Below, piece after piece: positions 33,927-43,115 of a stretch of 64,000 nt of DNA. The stretch's first letter is position 1. Every line of letters starts with the position of its first letter. Source of the DNA: JAFLTL01 sp964389525 (GTDB taxonomy: Bacteria > Bacteroidota > Bacteroidia > Bacteroidales > Muribaculaceae); the NCBI GenBank assembly GCA_964389525.1, contig CAYMEX010000010.1, forward strand, positions 31,704 to 95,703, written 5' to 3'. The translations under genes and the position numbers were made by a program. The notes beneath the pieces were generated by a model, which worked only from the letters and a program-made list of their open reading frames with translations, was not told the origin of the DNA and ran no database searches.

Positions 33927-36281
33927 TCAGTGCACGAGCATTTCAGGCGTTATTTTCACAAACTTGTCGGAATCCGATTTGCGCAGTTTCACACTGCCGT
34001 CATTCCAGTTTGAAGGCCAGCCGCCGATTATATGTCCGAGAAACACGACCTTTATCTCATGCAGACCCTTTGCCAGAGCGGCCGAACTGTCATGCCTTGA
34101 AAAGCGCTTTACCTCTCCGCCGTTATTCACCAGAAGTTTGCCGTCGATCCACACCTCCTCGTTGTCCGACGAAATAAAATATACACCGTCTTCAGGTATG
34201 TCGACATAGCCGGTTGCGACAGCGGCATACTGCTTGACACCGCGCATCGACTCGCTCGACTTCACGACACTGCTGATTTCACGCAGATCCTTGATGACCG
34301 ACGACTTCCACTCTTTTACGCCATCGAGTTCCGCCGTTGAAAGATACATCCCATCGGTAACCTGCATGTCAAGACCCGGTGCCACTTCCACGGTTTCTTT
34401 TGCCGGAGCAAGAGACTGCTTCTCCACTACGATCTCGCGTGTCTTGCTCATCTTCCCCGACAAAAGCACCGATCTTATTTTCAGCACACCCGACTCGGTG
34501 AATACAATAGGCTCTGTATAAACCTTTGACTTTTGTGTCGGCTCTGTTCCGTCTGTCGTGTAGACAATCTCGACCGGACGCGTTGTCTTGAACTCAAGAG
34601 AGACGCTATCGGTAAACGCCACGAAATTACACGATCCTCCAGGCTGTTCCGGCTGAGGGATATGATAATTGACATCAAGTTCATCCAGCCGCACAAGCGC
34701 ATTGTTCAGACGACGCTCAAAATCCTTGTAATCCTTGCGTGGAAGTGGCGTCCAGGCGATTTCAGCAAGAGCCAGCACGCGCGGGTAAGCGCGATATTCA
34801 ACCAGCGACGGTTCATACATGTATTCCGACCATAGATTTGTCTGCACTCCCTTTATGAGTCCGCCTTTTCCGGTCGTCTCGAGCGTGTCGGGAACGGGAT
34901 TATAGGCATAGACGCGCGACAACGGATCATATCCGCCTATCGACACCGGTTCGATCTTCGGATCGCCCTGAAACTGGTCAATATACATTCCGCCGCTGCT
35001 TGGAGTCATTATAGCCTCATGCCCGAGACTGGCCGCTGCGATTCCACCCTGTTCGCCGCGCCACGACATCACGGTTGCAGTCGGAGCAAGTCCCCCTTCG
35101 AGTATCTCGTCCCAGCCTATGATTTTGCGGCCGTGTTTTTCAGCAAGATACTTCTCGATGCGCTGCACGAAATAGCTTTGCAGCTTCTCCTCGGCCGAAT
35201 GGTTCCTGTCGGGTTTCAGCCCTTCATCGGTTATACGTTTCTGACACAACGGACACTCTTTCCAGCTCGACTTAGGACATTCGTCACCGCCGATATGAAT
35301 GTACTCACCCGGAAAAAGCGAGACAACCTCATCCAGCACATTCTGAAAAAAGTCGAACGTCTCATCCTTGCCGGCGCAAAGCACAATATCCTCTACGCCC
35401 CATATTATGCGCGGAGTGGTAGGCTCGCCTTTGCACGACAGCTCAGGGTAGGCCGATATAGCTGCAAGCTCATGTCCGGGAAGCTCGATTTCAGGCACGA
35501 TTGTAATAAAACGGTCTGAAGCGTATTTCACTATATCCTTTATCTCTTCCTGAGTATAAAATCCGCCATACTCCGTTCCTTCACCGTCAATACGCTTCGA
35601 GCCTACATCTGTAAGTTTGGGATACTTCTTGATCTCGATACGCCAGCCCTGGTCATCGGTCAGATGCCAGTGCATGCGGTTGATCTTAAACAAAGAGAGC
35701 ACGTCAATATGCTTCTTGATATTCTCTACAGGTATGAAATGACGGCAGGGGTCAAGCATGACGCCGCGATATCCGAATCGCGGCTCGTCCTTGATCGAAA
35801 CCGACGGTGCCGCCCATGCAATACCGTCGACTCTGACCTGACTCTGTATCTCGGCCGGAAACAGCTGCATCAGCGATTGCATGCCATAGAACAGGCCTTG
35901 CGCTGTCTTTGCCTTGACATCAACGCTACGTGAAGTCACATCAAGTGTATATCCCTCATCATTCACATCAAGTGAGTCATCGGTCGAGAGCGAGATCTCG
36001 GCCGACGGGTCAGCATCGGTCACTTTGATATTGTAACCGGTGGCAAGATTCATTTGAGCGGCAAAATACTCACCCACAGTTCTGGCCTCGGCCGTCGACG
36101 CCCCTATCTTCATGTTCTTGCCAAGAACGAAATCGCCCTCCCCCGACGTCTGTTCAAGACTCGCCGGGGTAGGTATTATATTGATACCCTCATTGTAAGG
36201 CATCTGTTTTGCGGGTCCGCCGCCACACGAAGCTAAAACGCAAAGCGAGGCGCCAGCACACATCAAAATAAAATTATTCAT
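33927..36281 (-). CDS. Beta-N-acetylhexosaminidase, GH20 lipoprotein
   Basis: 784 residues. The lipobox LASC puts the lipid-bearing Cys at 19. A GH20b-like N-terminal domain (about 30-165) is followed by the catalytic barrel with the Asp333-Glu334 pair in HIGGDECPKSSW. A C-terminal chitobiase-type sandwich (VEIVYTTDGTEPTQKSKVYT) and a final PA14-like carbohydrate domain (GYVDIPEDGVYFISSDNEEVW) follow. It removes terminal GlcNAc or GalNAc from host glycans or glycoconjugates, probably at the cell surface. Its start overlaps the end of the methyltransferase gene by 4 bp. Confidence 0.93.
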   Translation of the reverse strand: MNNFILMCAGASLCVLASCGGGPAKQMPYNEGINIIPTPASLEQTSGEGDFVLGKNMKIGASTAEARTVGEYFAAQMNLATGYNIKVTDADPSAEISLSTDDSLDVNDEGYTLDVTSRSVDVKAKTAQGLFYGMQSLMQLFPAEIQSQVRVDGIAWAAPSVSIKDEPRFGYRGVMLDPCRHFIPVENIKKHIDVLSLFKINRMHWHLTDDQGWRIEIKKYPKLTDVGSKRIDGEGTEYGGFYTQEEIKDIVKYASDRFITIVPEIELPGHELAAISAYPELSCKGEPTTPRIIWGVEDIVLCAGKDETFDFFQNVLDEVVSLFPGEYIHIGGDECPKSSWKECPLCQKRITDEGLKPDRNHSAEEKLQSYFVQRIEKYLAEKHGRKIIGWDEILEGGLAPTATVMSWRGEQGGIAAASLGHEAIMTPSSGGMYIDQFQGDPKIEPVSIGGYDPLSRVYAYNPVPDTLETTGKGGLIKGVQTNLWSEYMYEPSLVEYRAYPRVLALAEIAWTPLPRKDYKDFERRLNNALVRLDELDVNYHIPQPEQPGGSCNFVAFTDSVSLEFKTTRPVEIVYTTDGTEPTQKSKVYTEPIVFTESGVLKIRSVLLSGKMSKTREIVVEKQSLAPAKETVEVAPGLDMQVTDGMYLSTAELDGVKEWKSSVIKDLREISSVVKSSESMRGVKQYAAVATGYVDIPEDGVYFISSDNEEVWIDGKLLVNNGGEVKRFSRHDSSAALAKGLHEIKVVFLGHIIGGWPSNWNDGSVKLRKSDSDKFVKITPEMLVH

Positions 36282-37090
36282 CTATGTTCAGTCTTTTTTT
36301 TTGAAAGTTCCCAGAAAGCCACCGCCGACGCAGCAGCTACATTAAGCGAGTCCACGCCATGAGCCATCGGTATCTTCACCACATAGTCGGCAGTGTCGAT
36401 CACACTGTCACACAGTCCGTCACCTTCGGTTCCGAGCACGATCGCCAGGCGAGGTTCCGATTTCAGGCACGCGTCATCTATGTCAACCGAGTTGTTGCGC
36501 AGCGCCATAGCCACTGTCTTGAAACCATAGTCATGCAACACATCCACGCTGTCGGCCCACGTCCACGGCACAAGAAACACCGAGCCCATCGACACCCTCA
36601 CCGACCGGCGGTTAAGCGGATCGCACGAGCTTCTTGTCAGCACCACACCATCAACACCAAGTGCGGCCGCCGATCTGAATATCGCCCCGATATTAGTCGT
36701 GTCCGTCACCCCGTCTATCACAGCGACCCTTCGGGCATTACCGACCACATCAGCCAGCGTCGGCTCTGCCGGACGGCGCATGGCGCAAAGCACCCCGCGA
36801 GTGAGCGTGTAGCCCGTCATGCCGCCAAGCACCTCCCTGTCGGCTGTGTACACCGGGAAATCCTCAGGCAGACGCTCTATGATGCAACGCGCATCGCCTG
36901 TGATATGACGTCGTTCACAAAGCAGCGACAAAGGCATCATTCCCGCATCGAGAGCCGTCATTATCACCTTCGGACTCTCGGCAATGAAAACCGCATCCGA
37001 CGGCGACAGCCTGTTGCGCAGCTGAGCCTCTGTAAGCCGCGTATATACCGCCATTTCATCCTCGCGGCCTGTGACTTCTATTATCTTCAC
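36278..37090 (-). CDS. TrmH/SpoU-family RNA 2'-O-methyltransferase
   Basis: 270 residues of the SPOUT superfamily with all three knot motifs: TTNIGAIFRSAAALGVDGVV, VLGTEGDGLC and IPMAHGVDSLNVAAASAVAF. An N-terminal RNA-binding part of about 100 residues precedes the catalytic domain, as in RlmB- or TsnR-like enzymes. The target ribosomal or transfer RNA site cannot be told. It is 20 bp after the GH36 gene and overlaps the GH20 gene by 4 bp. Confidence 0.88.
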   Translation of the reverse strand: MKIIEVTGREDEMAVYTRLTEAQLRNRLSPSDAVFIAESPKVIMTALDAGMMPLSLLCERRHITGDARCIIERLPEDFPVYTADREVLGGMTGYTLTRGVLCAMRRPAEPTLADVVGNARRVAVIDGVTDTTNIGAIFRSAAALGVDGVVLTRSSCDPLNRRSVRVSMGSVFLVPWTWADSVDVLHDYGFKTVAMALRNNSVDIDDACLKSEPRLAIVLGTEGDGLCDSVIDTADYVVKIPMAHGVDSLNVAAASAVAFWELSKKKTEHR

Positions 37091-37110
37091 CTATATCTGT
37101 TCTGTCATTA

Positions 37111-38934
37111 TTACTTCACGACCACATAACCCGATTCAGGCACATCTATGCGGTCAACACCCTTCTTTCCTTTCACCGTCGCTACCTTATCGCCATAGAC
37201 GTCATACACATCTATCGATTCAGGTGCGGTTGCAAAATCGACATACAGCGTCCTGCCGCCGGTCGCGTTTATTATATATGTAGGCACATCGGCGTTACCC
37301 GCATCCACGACATTACCGTCCTGATATACCGTTATGATACACTCTTCGTCCGACATAGCCTCCACCACCGGATATCCGGCCTCAGGATGATAACCCCTGA
37401 AACCCGACTGAAGCAGAGTCTTGCGGTGATCGTCGAGAAAACCGATCCAGTGCTTCACCATGCGCATATGATCGGCCGGGAGATCATTGAGTATCAGCGA
37501 ATACTGCACCACGCCAAACATTGCGGAGAAAATATGACGTGCCACACTCTCCGGCGTGTCAGCGTTGTTCCATTCAAGCATGTCGGCATGCACCGCCGTG
37601 TGCCCCGACGTGAGGCGCAGATTGGCGATACGCTGGCGGTTTCCGCGCATGTCGCCGGGGCAGTCGGCTGCCCTGAGCATGTTGCCGTACTGCCTTATGG
37701 CCGGACCTACATATCGCTGCCTGAACTCGATCAGCACATTAGGCTTTATGGCCTTCAGACGCGAATACACATCCTTCATCAGCACATTCACCGCCTCAGG
37801 CACCGTCTTTATGTCGCGCCCCGCATAATTCTCCTCTACCGCCGGATCATTGCTCGGCATGACAAACTGGTCGATGAAATCAAGCTTGAAACCGTCGAGA
37901 CCATAATTGAGCATAGCATCCTCATATGTCTTGCACAGAAACTCCCTCACCTCAGGGAAGCGCGGATCAAGAATACCCTTCTCGTAATCCACCCAGAGAT
38001 ATTTCCCCTTAAACCGATCGAAATTCTTACTCTTTTTCCCGACAAACGGCACCGAATACCAGAGCATATACTTCATGCCCATGTCCTGCACTTTCTTTAC
38101 GTGCGAGGCGAAATCGGGGAAACGGTTTTTGCTGACCTCCCAGTCGCCGCAGAAAGCATATCCGCGGTTATTGTCATCGGTCTGCCAGCCGTCATCCACA
38201 ATAATGGTCTTCATGCCAAGTGCCGCAGCCCTCCTGCACTCCTCCTCTATCGCCTTGTCCGACACATCCTGATGAAACTGATACCAAGACGAATACAGCG
38301 GGGCGAATGCGTCGGCCGGCGCATCGACAGGCTCGATACCGGCCTCAGAGGTCATCCATGCCACACCGTCTCTCACCGCATCGCCCCAGAACACCTTGCG
38401 GCTGTCGAGAAGTATCTTCGTCTCATAGCTGTCTATCGGCGCCTCAGGCGTGTTGAAATAACTCAGATTCGCAATCACGCGGCACCCCTCCTCGCGCAGA
38501 CCCATACAGGCGTTCACCTCCCGAAGCGGCTCGCTGCTCGCTATCGTCAGACGGTTTTCATTATTGTCATTCAGAAAAGCATAAAGCGGCATATCCACCG
38601 ACAGATGAGTGCGGAAATTAGCACCCCAGTCCGGCCGTAGATGACAGCGGTCTTCATTCAATCCGCTCCACATATAGTTCATGTCGGTCTGAGGCATCGA
38701 CATCGAAACCGTAAACTTCGGGGGAACCTGCGCGCTCGGCGCCGACATCTTCACAGTTACGACCTCGCGTCCACCTTCTTCATTCAGCGACATGTCAAAC
38801 TTCCAGTCACCCGGAGTGTCGCACTGCAGCGTCACGGCTCCCGCTCCCGCACTCTCCACCTTGCGCTCGATTCCGCTTGCATTCAGCCACATGCCGGTGA
38901 TAATGGCCGCGATAATATACCTGTAATTTTTCAT
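37111..38934 (-). CDS. Alpha-galactosidase-like glycosidase (GH36/GH27 clan)
   Basis: 607 residues with a possible signal peptide (YIIAAIITGMWLNASG). The barrel motifs are KTIIVDDGWQTDDNN, KYMLWYSVPF and the nucleophile Asp352 in LDGFKLDFID. The acid/base Asp is probably in RAADCPGDMR, and a C-terminal sandwich domain ends the protein. It hydrolyses alpha-galactosides, probably in the periplasm. It is the first of three closely spaced minus-strand genes, with a poor TAACTTTA-type box near 39008-39015. Confidence 0.87.
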   Translation of the reverse strand: MKNYRYIIAAIITGMWLNASGIERKVESAGAGAVTLQCDTPGDWKFDMSLNEEGGREVVTVKMSAPSAQVPPKFTVSMSMPQTDMNYMWSGLNEDRCHLRPDWGANFRTHLSVDMPLYAFLNDNNENRLTIASSEPLREVNACMGLREEGCRVIANLSYFNTPEAPIDSYETKILLDSRKVFWGDAVRDGVAWMTSEAGIEPVDAPADAFAPLYSSWYQFHQDVSDKAIEEECRRAAALGMKTIIVDDGWQTDDNNRGYAFCGDWEVSKNRFPDFASHVKKVQDMGMKYMLWYSVPFVGKKSKNFDRFKGKYLWVDYEKGILDPRFPEVREFLCKTYEDAMLNYGLDGFKLDFIDQFVMPSNDPAVEENYAGRDIKTVPEAVNVLMKDVYSRLKAIKPNVLIEFRQRYVGPAIRQYGNMLRAADCPGDMRGNRQRIANLRLTSGHTAVHADMLEWNNADTPESVARHIFSAMFGVVQYSLILNDLPADHMRMVKHWIGFLDDHRKTLLQSGFRGYHPEAGYPVVEAMSDEECIITVYQDGNVVDAGNADVPTYIINATGGRTLYVDFATAPESIDVYDVYGDKVATVKGKKGVDRIDVPESGYVVVK

Positions 38935-39129
38935 TGGGTATGCTATGATATTATATATGATAATGCTTGTACAGTCATGTTGGCCGACATTAAGTCAATC
39001 AGCTCTCTAAAGTTACAATTAAATTTATTCTTATACAGCATTTATTTAACCATATGAGACATTCTGAGCTCGTGAACCTAACAGTCGTCACAAACGTTAA
39101 CAGATTATAATAAAACTTCTGATCTTACT

Positions 39130-39756
39130 ATGAAAATCCTTTCACATGCAACCCTCTGTCTCGGAGCGGCATCACTGCTCCTGATGCTTTCGGCGTGTGA
39201 CTCCGAGGCTAAACTGGCCAGAGAAATCACAGGAACATGGGCCACTGCTCCCGAGAAACTTATCGACCACGAAGCAATGAGTGCCACTTCTGTGCGCATG
39301 CTGCAGTTCACGCCGTCGCTGAGCGACAGCAAAAGCGGCGACATGCAGATGACGGCACTTGTCTCGATAACCAACGCAATGCAGGGCGACACAGCTTCGA
39401 TCGTAGAGCCGTACACAGTCTCGGCAAGCGGCCTTGCGACACTCAACGGAGTGTGGGCTGTCGTCGACGACGACAAAGTAATTCTTCAGCTCGACGAGTC
39501 GACACTCGACGTGAAGGTCGACCCGGAGGCTGTGCTCGTCTCGGTCAACACACTCACCGATGTCACAACCACGACAGTCGACTCCATTAAACCGTCGATA
39601 GCAGCTAACCTAAAGAGACAGATAACCGATGCCGTGCGAAGTCAGATTTTCAACACAAGCGACATAGACGACATAAAGATCACCGGCAACCTCATGTCGT
39701 GCGAAATCGGCCATCACGACGTGACACTCCGACGTCAGGACTCCGTCATAAAATAG
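39130..39756 (+). CDS. Lipoprotein of unknown function
   Basis: 208 residues. The lipoprotein signal ends LMLSAC, with Cys at about 23. The mature part begins DSEAKLAREITGTWATAPEKL, a GTW opening seen in lipocalin-like secreted proteins, followed by predicted beta strands. I do not recognise the family. It stands alone, divergent from the GH36 gene and followed by the second repeat field. Confidence 0.6.
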   Translation: MKILSHATLCLGAASLLLMLSACDSEAKLAREITGTWATAPEKLIDHEAMSATSVRMLQFTPSLSDSKSGDMQMTALVSITNAMQGDTASIVEPYTVSASGLATLNGVWAVVDDDKVILQLDESTLDVKVDPEAVLVSVNTLTDVTTTTVDSIKPSIAANLKRQITDAVRSQIFNTSDIDDIKITGNLMSCEIGHHDVTLRRQDSVIK

Positions 39757-39917
39757 CCATCCCCTACCGCCGCTTCCCTAAAGCAGCTACTTCAGCTATT
39801 GAAGCAAAGATCCGCACAGCGTATGTGTGTGAGTACCATTAGGCAACGGTTCATGCGCGATCCGTCGAAGACGGATAATAATGTAAAGCCCCACATCAAG
39901 CGCGATAAGCGCGAAAA
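39757..39917. repeat. Start of the second repeat field: AGCTA tract and GCGC hairpin
   Basis: CTAAAGCAGCTACTTCAGCTATTG occupies about 39778-39803 and GCGC-GATAA-GCGC lies at 39900-39912. No gene is visible. Confidence 0.55.
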
Positions 39918-40162
39918 ATGCCTGAAAGGCATTAAAAAACAGTAGCCGGGTACACCGTCAGGTGTGCCCGGTAATAAGGAGCCCATCAAGAGTGTCTGAA
40001 AGACACCTCGTTACATACACTCCACGTGAGTGCCCGAAAGCATCGTTCCCTTAGAGAGTAGGGACGCACGGCTCGTGCGTCCTTTTGATTTACACATCTT
40101 TACCTCCAATTTCGCCTAAAGTAGCTATACTATCTATTGCAGCTATTAAGCTATTGCAGCCA
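39918..40162. repeat. Composite repeat cassette, copy 3
   Basis: It contains ATGCCT-GAA-AGGCAT (39918-39932), the CCGGG stem with loop GTCA (39946-39971), GTGTCT-GAA-AGACAC (39992-40006), the GGACGCACG palindrome with loop GCT (40062-40082), TTTGATTTACACATC, TTTCGCCTAAA and an AGCTAT tract to 40162. The order is the same as in copies 1 and 2. Confidence 0.85.
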
Positions 40163-40242
40163 CATCAGTCACCCCACCCCAGAGGGGCGGAAGCCCCATG
40201 CCTCAACCACAAGCCCGCCGCGCGAGCTGCACATTCCCCAAA

Positions 40243-40436
40243 ATGCCTGAAAGGCATTCAAAAACAGTAGCCGGGTACACCGTCAGGTGTGCCCGGTAAT
40301 AAGAAGCCTATCAAGTGTATCTGAAAGACACCTCGTTACATACACTCCACGTGAGTGCCCGAAAGCATCGGTTCCTCACGGGAGTAGGGACGCACGGCTC
40401 GTGCGTCCTTTTGATTTACACATGTTTACCTCCGAT
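40243..40436. repeat. Composite repeat cassette, copy 4, cut by the assembly gap
   Basis: Same order as copy 3: ATGCCT-GAA-AGGCAT at 40243-40257 and the CCGGG stem at 40271-40296. The next hairpin carries one mismatch (GTATCT against AGACAC). Then come CTCGTTACATACACTCCACGT and the GGACGCACG palindrome. The last 55 bases before the gap are identical to the first 55 after it. Confidence 0.85.
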
Positions 40437-40536
40437 NNNNNNNNNNNNNNNNNNNNNNNNNNNNNNNNNNNNNNNNNNNNNNNNNNNNNNNNNNNNNNNN
40501 NNNNNNNNNNNNNNNNNNNNNNNNNNNNNNNNNNNN
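40437..40536. other. Assembly gap of 100 N
   Basis: Exactly 100 unknown bases, the conventional placeholder for a gap of unknown size. The flanks (40382-40436 and 40537-40591) are identical over exactly 55 bases. Confidence 0.98.
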
Positions 40537-40628
40537 GAGTAGGGACGCACGGCTCGTGCGTCCTTTTGATTTACACATGTTTACCTCCGATTTCGCCTAA
40601 AGTAGCTATACTATCTATTGCAGCTACA
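40537..40628. repeat. Composite repeat cassette, 3' part after the gap
   Basis: The GGACGCACG palindrome, TTTGATTTACACATG, TTTCGCCTAAA and an AGCTATACTATCTATTGCAGCTA tract, ending 20 bp before the stop codon of the next minus-strand gene. Confidence 0.8.
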
Positions 40629-40647
40629 CTAGGACAGCCCGCAGCAG

Positions 40648-41373
40648 TCACACTTCCAGCTCGACACTCGCCCCCGGCTCTGTCAGCGCGTGGCACACTG
40701 TGTTGTCGGTAGCATAATCCTCGAAACACGTAGCAGCCGCCTCATCGCCCCAGAAGTGCATCGGAAAGAAATTCGCCACATCGATGTTTTCCATAAAAAG
40801 GCGTGCGCCATTGCTGTAGTCCGATCCCATGCGCGGGTCAACTGGGAAAAACACGATATCAATATGATCGGTAACCGACATGATGTGCTGCATCTGATAT
40901 ACAAAACCGCTGTAAGCGCGTCTCACCTCCTTCTCTGTCGACTCATCCTGCCAGTGCCAGTAGTTCAGGTCACCGGCATGAAAGCAGGTGACGCCATCCC
41001 TGAATGTCAGATAGAAACTTACGCCGGTGTCTGTCGAACCGAATGTCGTGACCTTGACACCTCCCGGAAGTCCGTCGAGGTCGCCGCCTTCATGTACCCA
41101 TGCCACCGGCAGATCGTCACCAATCTTGTTGCCGTTTATATCATCCGAGAGAACGAACACCCTTTGATGATCCTGCGCGAGATTGAATATCTCACGGTTG
41201 AAATGATCATCATGGTGATGCGACACAAAAAACAGCACCGGTTTGTCTGTGTTCCTGTGCAATATCTTTGTCAGTATGTTAGCCGGATCCTTGTAATAGT
41301 CAAATACTACGACCACATCGTCATGCTCCACTGCGAAACCGCTGTGATCAAGATATGTAACGCGTGTTTTCAT
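40648..41373 (-). CDS. MBL-fold metallohydrolase (UlaG-like)
   Basis: 241 residues with the metal-binding motif SHHHDDHF at 51-58 and a further His in CFHAGDLNYWHW. The overall pattern (VTYLDHSGFAVEHDDVVVVFDYY) resembles UlaG-like hydrolases of the metallo-beta-lactamase fold. The substrate is unknown. It is the last gene of a six-gene run, 42 bp after the PhnP-like gene, and ends right at the repeat field. Confidence 0.82.
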   Translation of the reverse strand: MKTRVTYLDHSGFAVEHDDVVVVFDYYKDPANILTKILHRNTDKPVLFFVSHHHDDHFNREIFNLAQDHQRVFVLSDDINGNKIGDDLPVAWVHEGGDLDGLPGGVKVTTFGSTDTGVSFYLTFRDGVTCFHAGDLNYWHWQDESTEKEVRRAYSGFVYQMQHIMSVTDHIDIVFFPVDPRMGSDYSNGARLFMENIDVANFFPMHFWGDEAAATCFEDYATDNTVCHALTEPGASVELEV

Positions 41374-41415
41374 TTTCCTGTATATTAATTAAAGGTACTG
41401 TTTACAATGCCTGCG

Positions 41416-42177
41416 CTACAACTCCACCGTCAGGCCGTCATAGGCGGCCTCGACATTTGAAGGCAGCTTGGACCCTATCTCGGCATGAAGCCCCATGTCA
41501 TGGCTCATGTGAGTCAGATACGAGTGTTCTGGCGCCACTTTTTCTATAACGTCAAGTGCCGACTTCAGGTTCATGTGCGACTTGTGTTCCTTCTCTCGCA
41601 ACGCGTTTACCACCAGCACACTGACGCCCCTAAGAGCCTCTATCGTTTTCTCCGGCACCTCCGAGGCATCCGTGATATATCCGAAATCGCCGATTCTAAA
41701 ACCGAGTATATCGAGGTTGCCGTGACGCACAACCAGCGGCATGATCTCGACACCGCCCGCCTCAAATGTCTCATACTCCTTGATCTCGGCAAGATCAAGC
41801 ACCGGGCTGCCGGGATAATGCGAACTCCCGAAACAATACGACAGATTGCTTCTCAGCCGCGAAGCCACATCCTTGCGGCAATACACACTGAGCCCGCGCC
41901 TGTAGGTCAGCGGACGCAGATCGTCAAGCCCGCCCACATGGTCGTAGTGGACATGTGTGAGAAGCACACCGTCAAGATCAAGCCCGTTAAGGTGTTTAAG
42001 ATACTGCTCTCTGAAGTCAGGGCCACAGTCGATAAGGAGATTGCGGCCCTCAGTCTCCACTGCCACCGATGCGCGGAGACGACGGTCATGCGCGTCTGTT
42101 GAGCGGCACACTCTGCAGTCGCACCCTATCACAGGCACACCGCACGAAGTCCCGGTTCCAAGAAAAGTTATCCTCAC
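41416..42177 (-). CDS. PhnP-like MBL-fold phosphodiesterase
   Basis: 253 residues. The zinc-hydrolase motif THVHYDH is at 74-80, and the N-terminal Cys set (Cys12, then GCDCRVC at 18-24) is the structural zinc site of PhnP-type enzymes. These cleave cyclic phosphodiesters such as 5-phosphoribosyl 1,2-cyclic phosphate, but no phn genes are nearby, so the substrate is open. It overlaps the upstream lipoprotein gene by 4 bp. Confidence 0.85.
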   Translation of the reverse strand: MRITFLGTGTSCGVPVIGCDCRVCRSTDAHDRRLRASVAVETEGRNLLIDCGPDFREQYLKHLNGLDLDGVLLTHVHYDHVGGLDDLRPLTYRRGLSVYCRKDVASRLRSNLSYCFGSSHYPGSPVLDLAEIKEYETFEAGGVEIMPLVVRHGNLDILGFRIGDFGYITDASEVPEKTIEALRGVSVLVVNALREKEHKSHMNLKSALDVIEKVAPEHSYLTHMSHDMGLHAEIGSKLPSNVEAAYDGLTVEL

Positions 42178-43115
42178 CGTCTGAAATCCTCAAGAAGTCC
42201 GTCTCTGAACACAAGATATATGCCGCCGTCATACTCCCAGCGCTCATAAGCCGACGAGTAGTCATGGCCTCGCAACACATCTTTCGGCGACCCGAGCGAC
42301 ATTCGCACAAGATCGCGCGTCATGCCTCTTTTAAGCCGCCCTTCGACTATTGCGCGCCACACGTCATCCTCGATCTGCTGATACTTGTCACGCGGGTTGC
42401 TCAGAGAGAACTGCGTTTCAAAATTGCGTGTGGCCCTACGTCCGTCGCCAACGCTCATATACACTGAGAACAGTCCCTGCCCCTTCAGAGCATCGTCGAG
42501 TGGTTCAAACTCCACCCTCGCCGGAAAATCGCTGTTGCCCGGAAGCACATCCACCACCCTGACAGGTATATACTTCAGCTTGGTCACGGTCTTCAGGTCA
42601 CGGTCAAGCCAGCGCGGAGTCATTATGTAATACGTGTTCCCCACAAGCCGGCTCCTGAGCCGCTCCGACACGTCGAGATCCACCGTAAACGGCAGTTCCA
42701 CCACATCACGGCGGTTGAGCTCGTCGAGCGTCGCGTTGATGCGGTAGACAAGCCGACGGTCGCTCCCGCGCTTCATAAATACAAGATCAGTGGCCTCACC
42801 GGTAGGCGACACGGCATTGATGGCCTCCGAGAATACAAGAACATCACCCGGAGCGAGAGTCACATCACCGAGCGAGGTCCCGAAATTGAGCATCGCCTTG
42901 CGGTCTTCTACCACAAACATTTTGCCACTCCTCCACTTGCCGAGCGACTCGGTAGCTATGTCTGCAAGATACTGACGCTCCGCCGTCGGATCAGCGGCAT
43001 TCTGACGCCTCAGTTCCGAATTGCCGATTCTGGGAGTGCTTTCAACACCCGTGAAACAGCCATGCACCGTCATCGACAGCGCCAGAGCGGTCACTATGCT
43101 GGCAATACGGTTCAT
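42174..43115 (-). CDS. Lipoprotein with BamE/SmpA-like C-terminal segment
   Basis: 313 residues. The signal ends VHGC, with Cys at 20, suggesting a lipoprotein. Most of the protein is unrecognised. The last 60 residues (RGMTRDLVRMSLGSPKDVLRG, then YERWEYDGGIYLVFRDGLL) resemble the SmpA/OmlA repeat used by BamE-type proteins. A cell-envelope role is inferred. It overlaps both neighbours by 4 bp (ATGA). Confidence 0.62.
   Translation of the reverse strand: MNRIASIVTALALSMTVHGCFTGVESTPRIGNSELRRQNAADPTAERQYLADIATESLGKWRSGKMFVVEDRKAMLNFGTSLGDVTLAPGDVLVFSEAINAVSPTGEATDLVFMKRGSDRRLVYRINATLDELNRRDVVELPFTVDLDVSERLRSRLVGNTYYIMTPRWLDRDLKTVTKLKYIPVRVVDVLPGNSDFPARVEFEPLDDALKGQGLFSVYMSVGDGRRATRNFETQFSLSNPRDKYQQIEDDVWRAIVEGRLKRGMTRDLVRMSLGSPKDVLRGHDYSSAYERWEYDGGIYLVFRDGLLEDFRR

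Noticed and set aside
39918..40628. CRISPR array
   Set aside because: The repeats are long composite blocks with internal hairpins and no unique spacers of constant length, and no cas genes are present.
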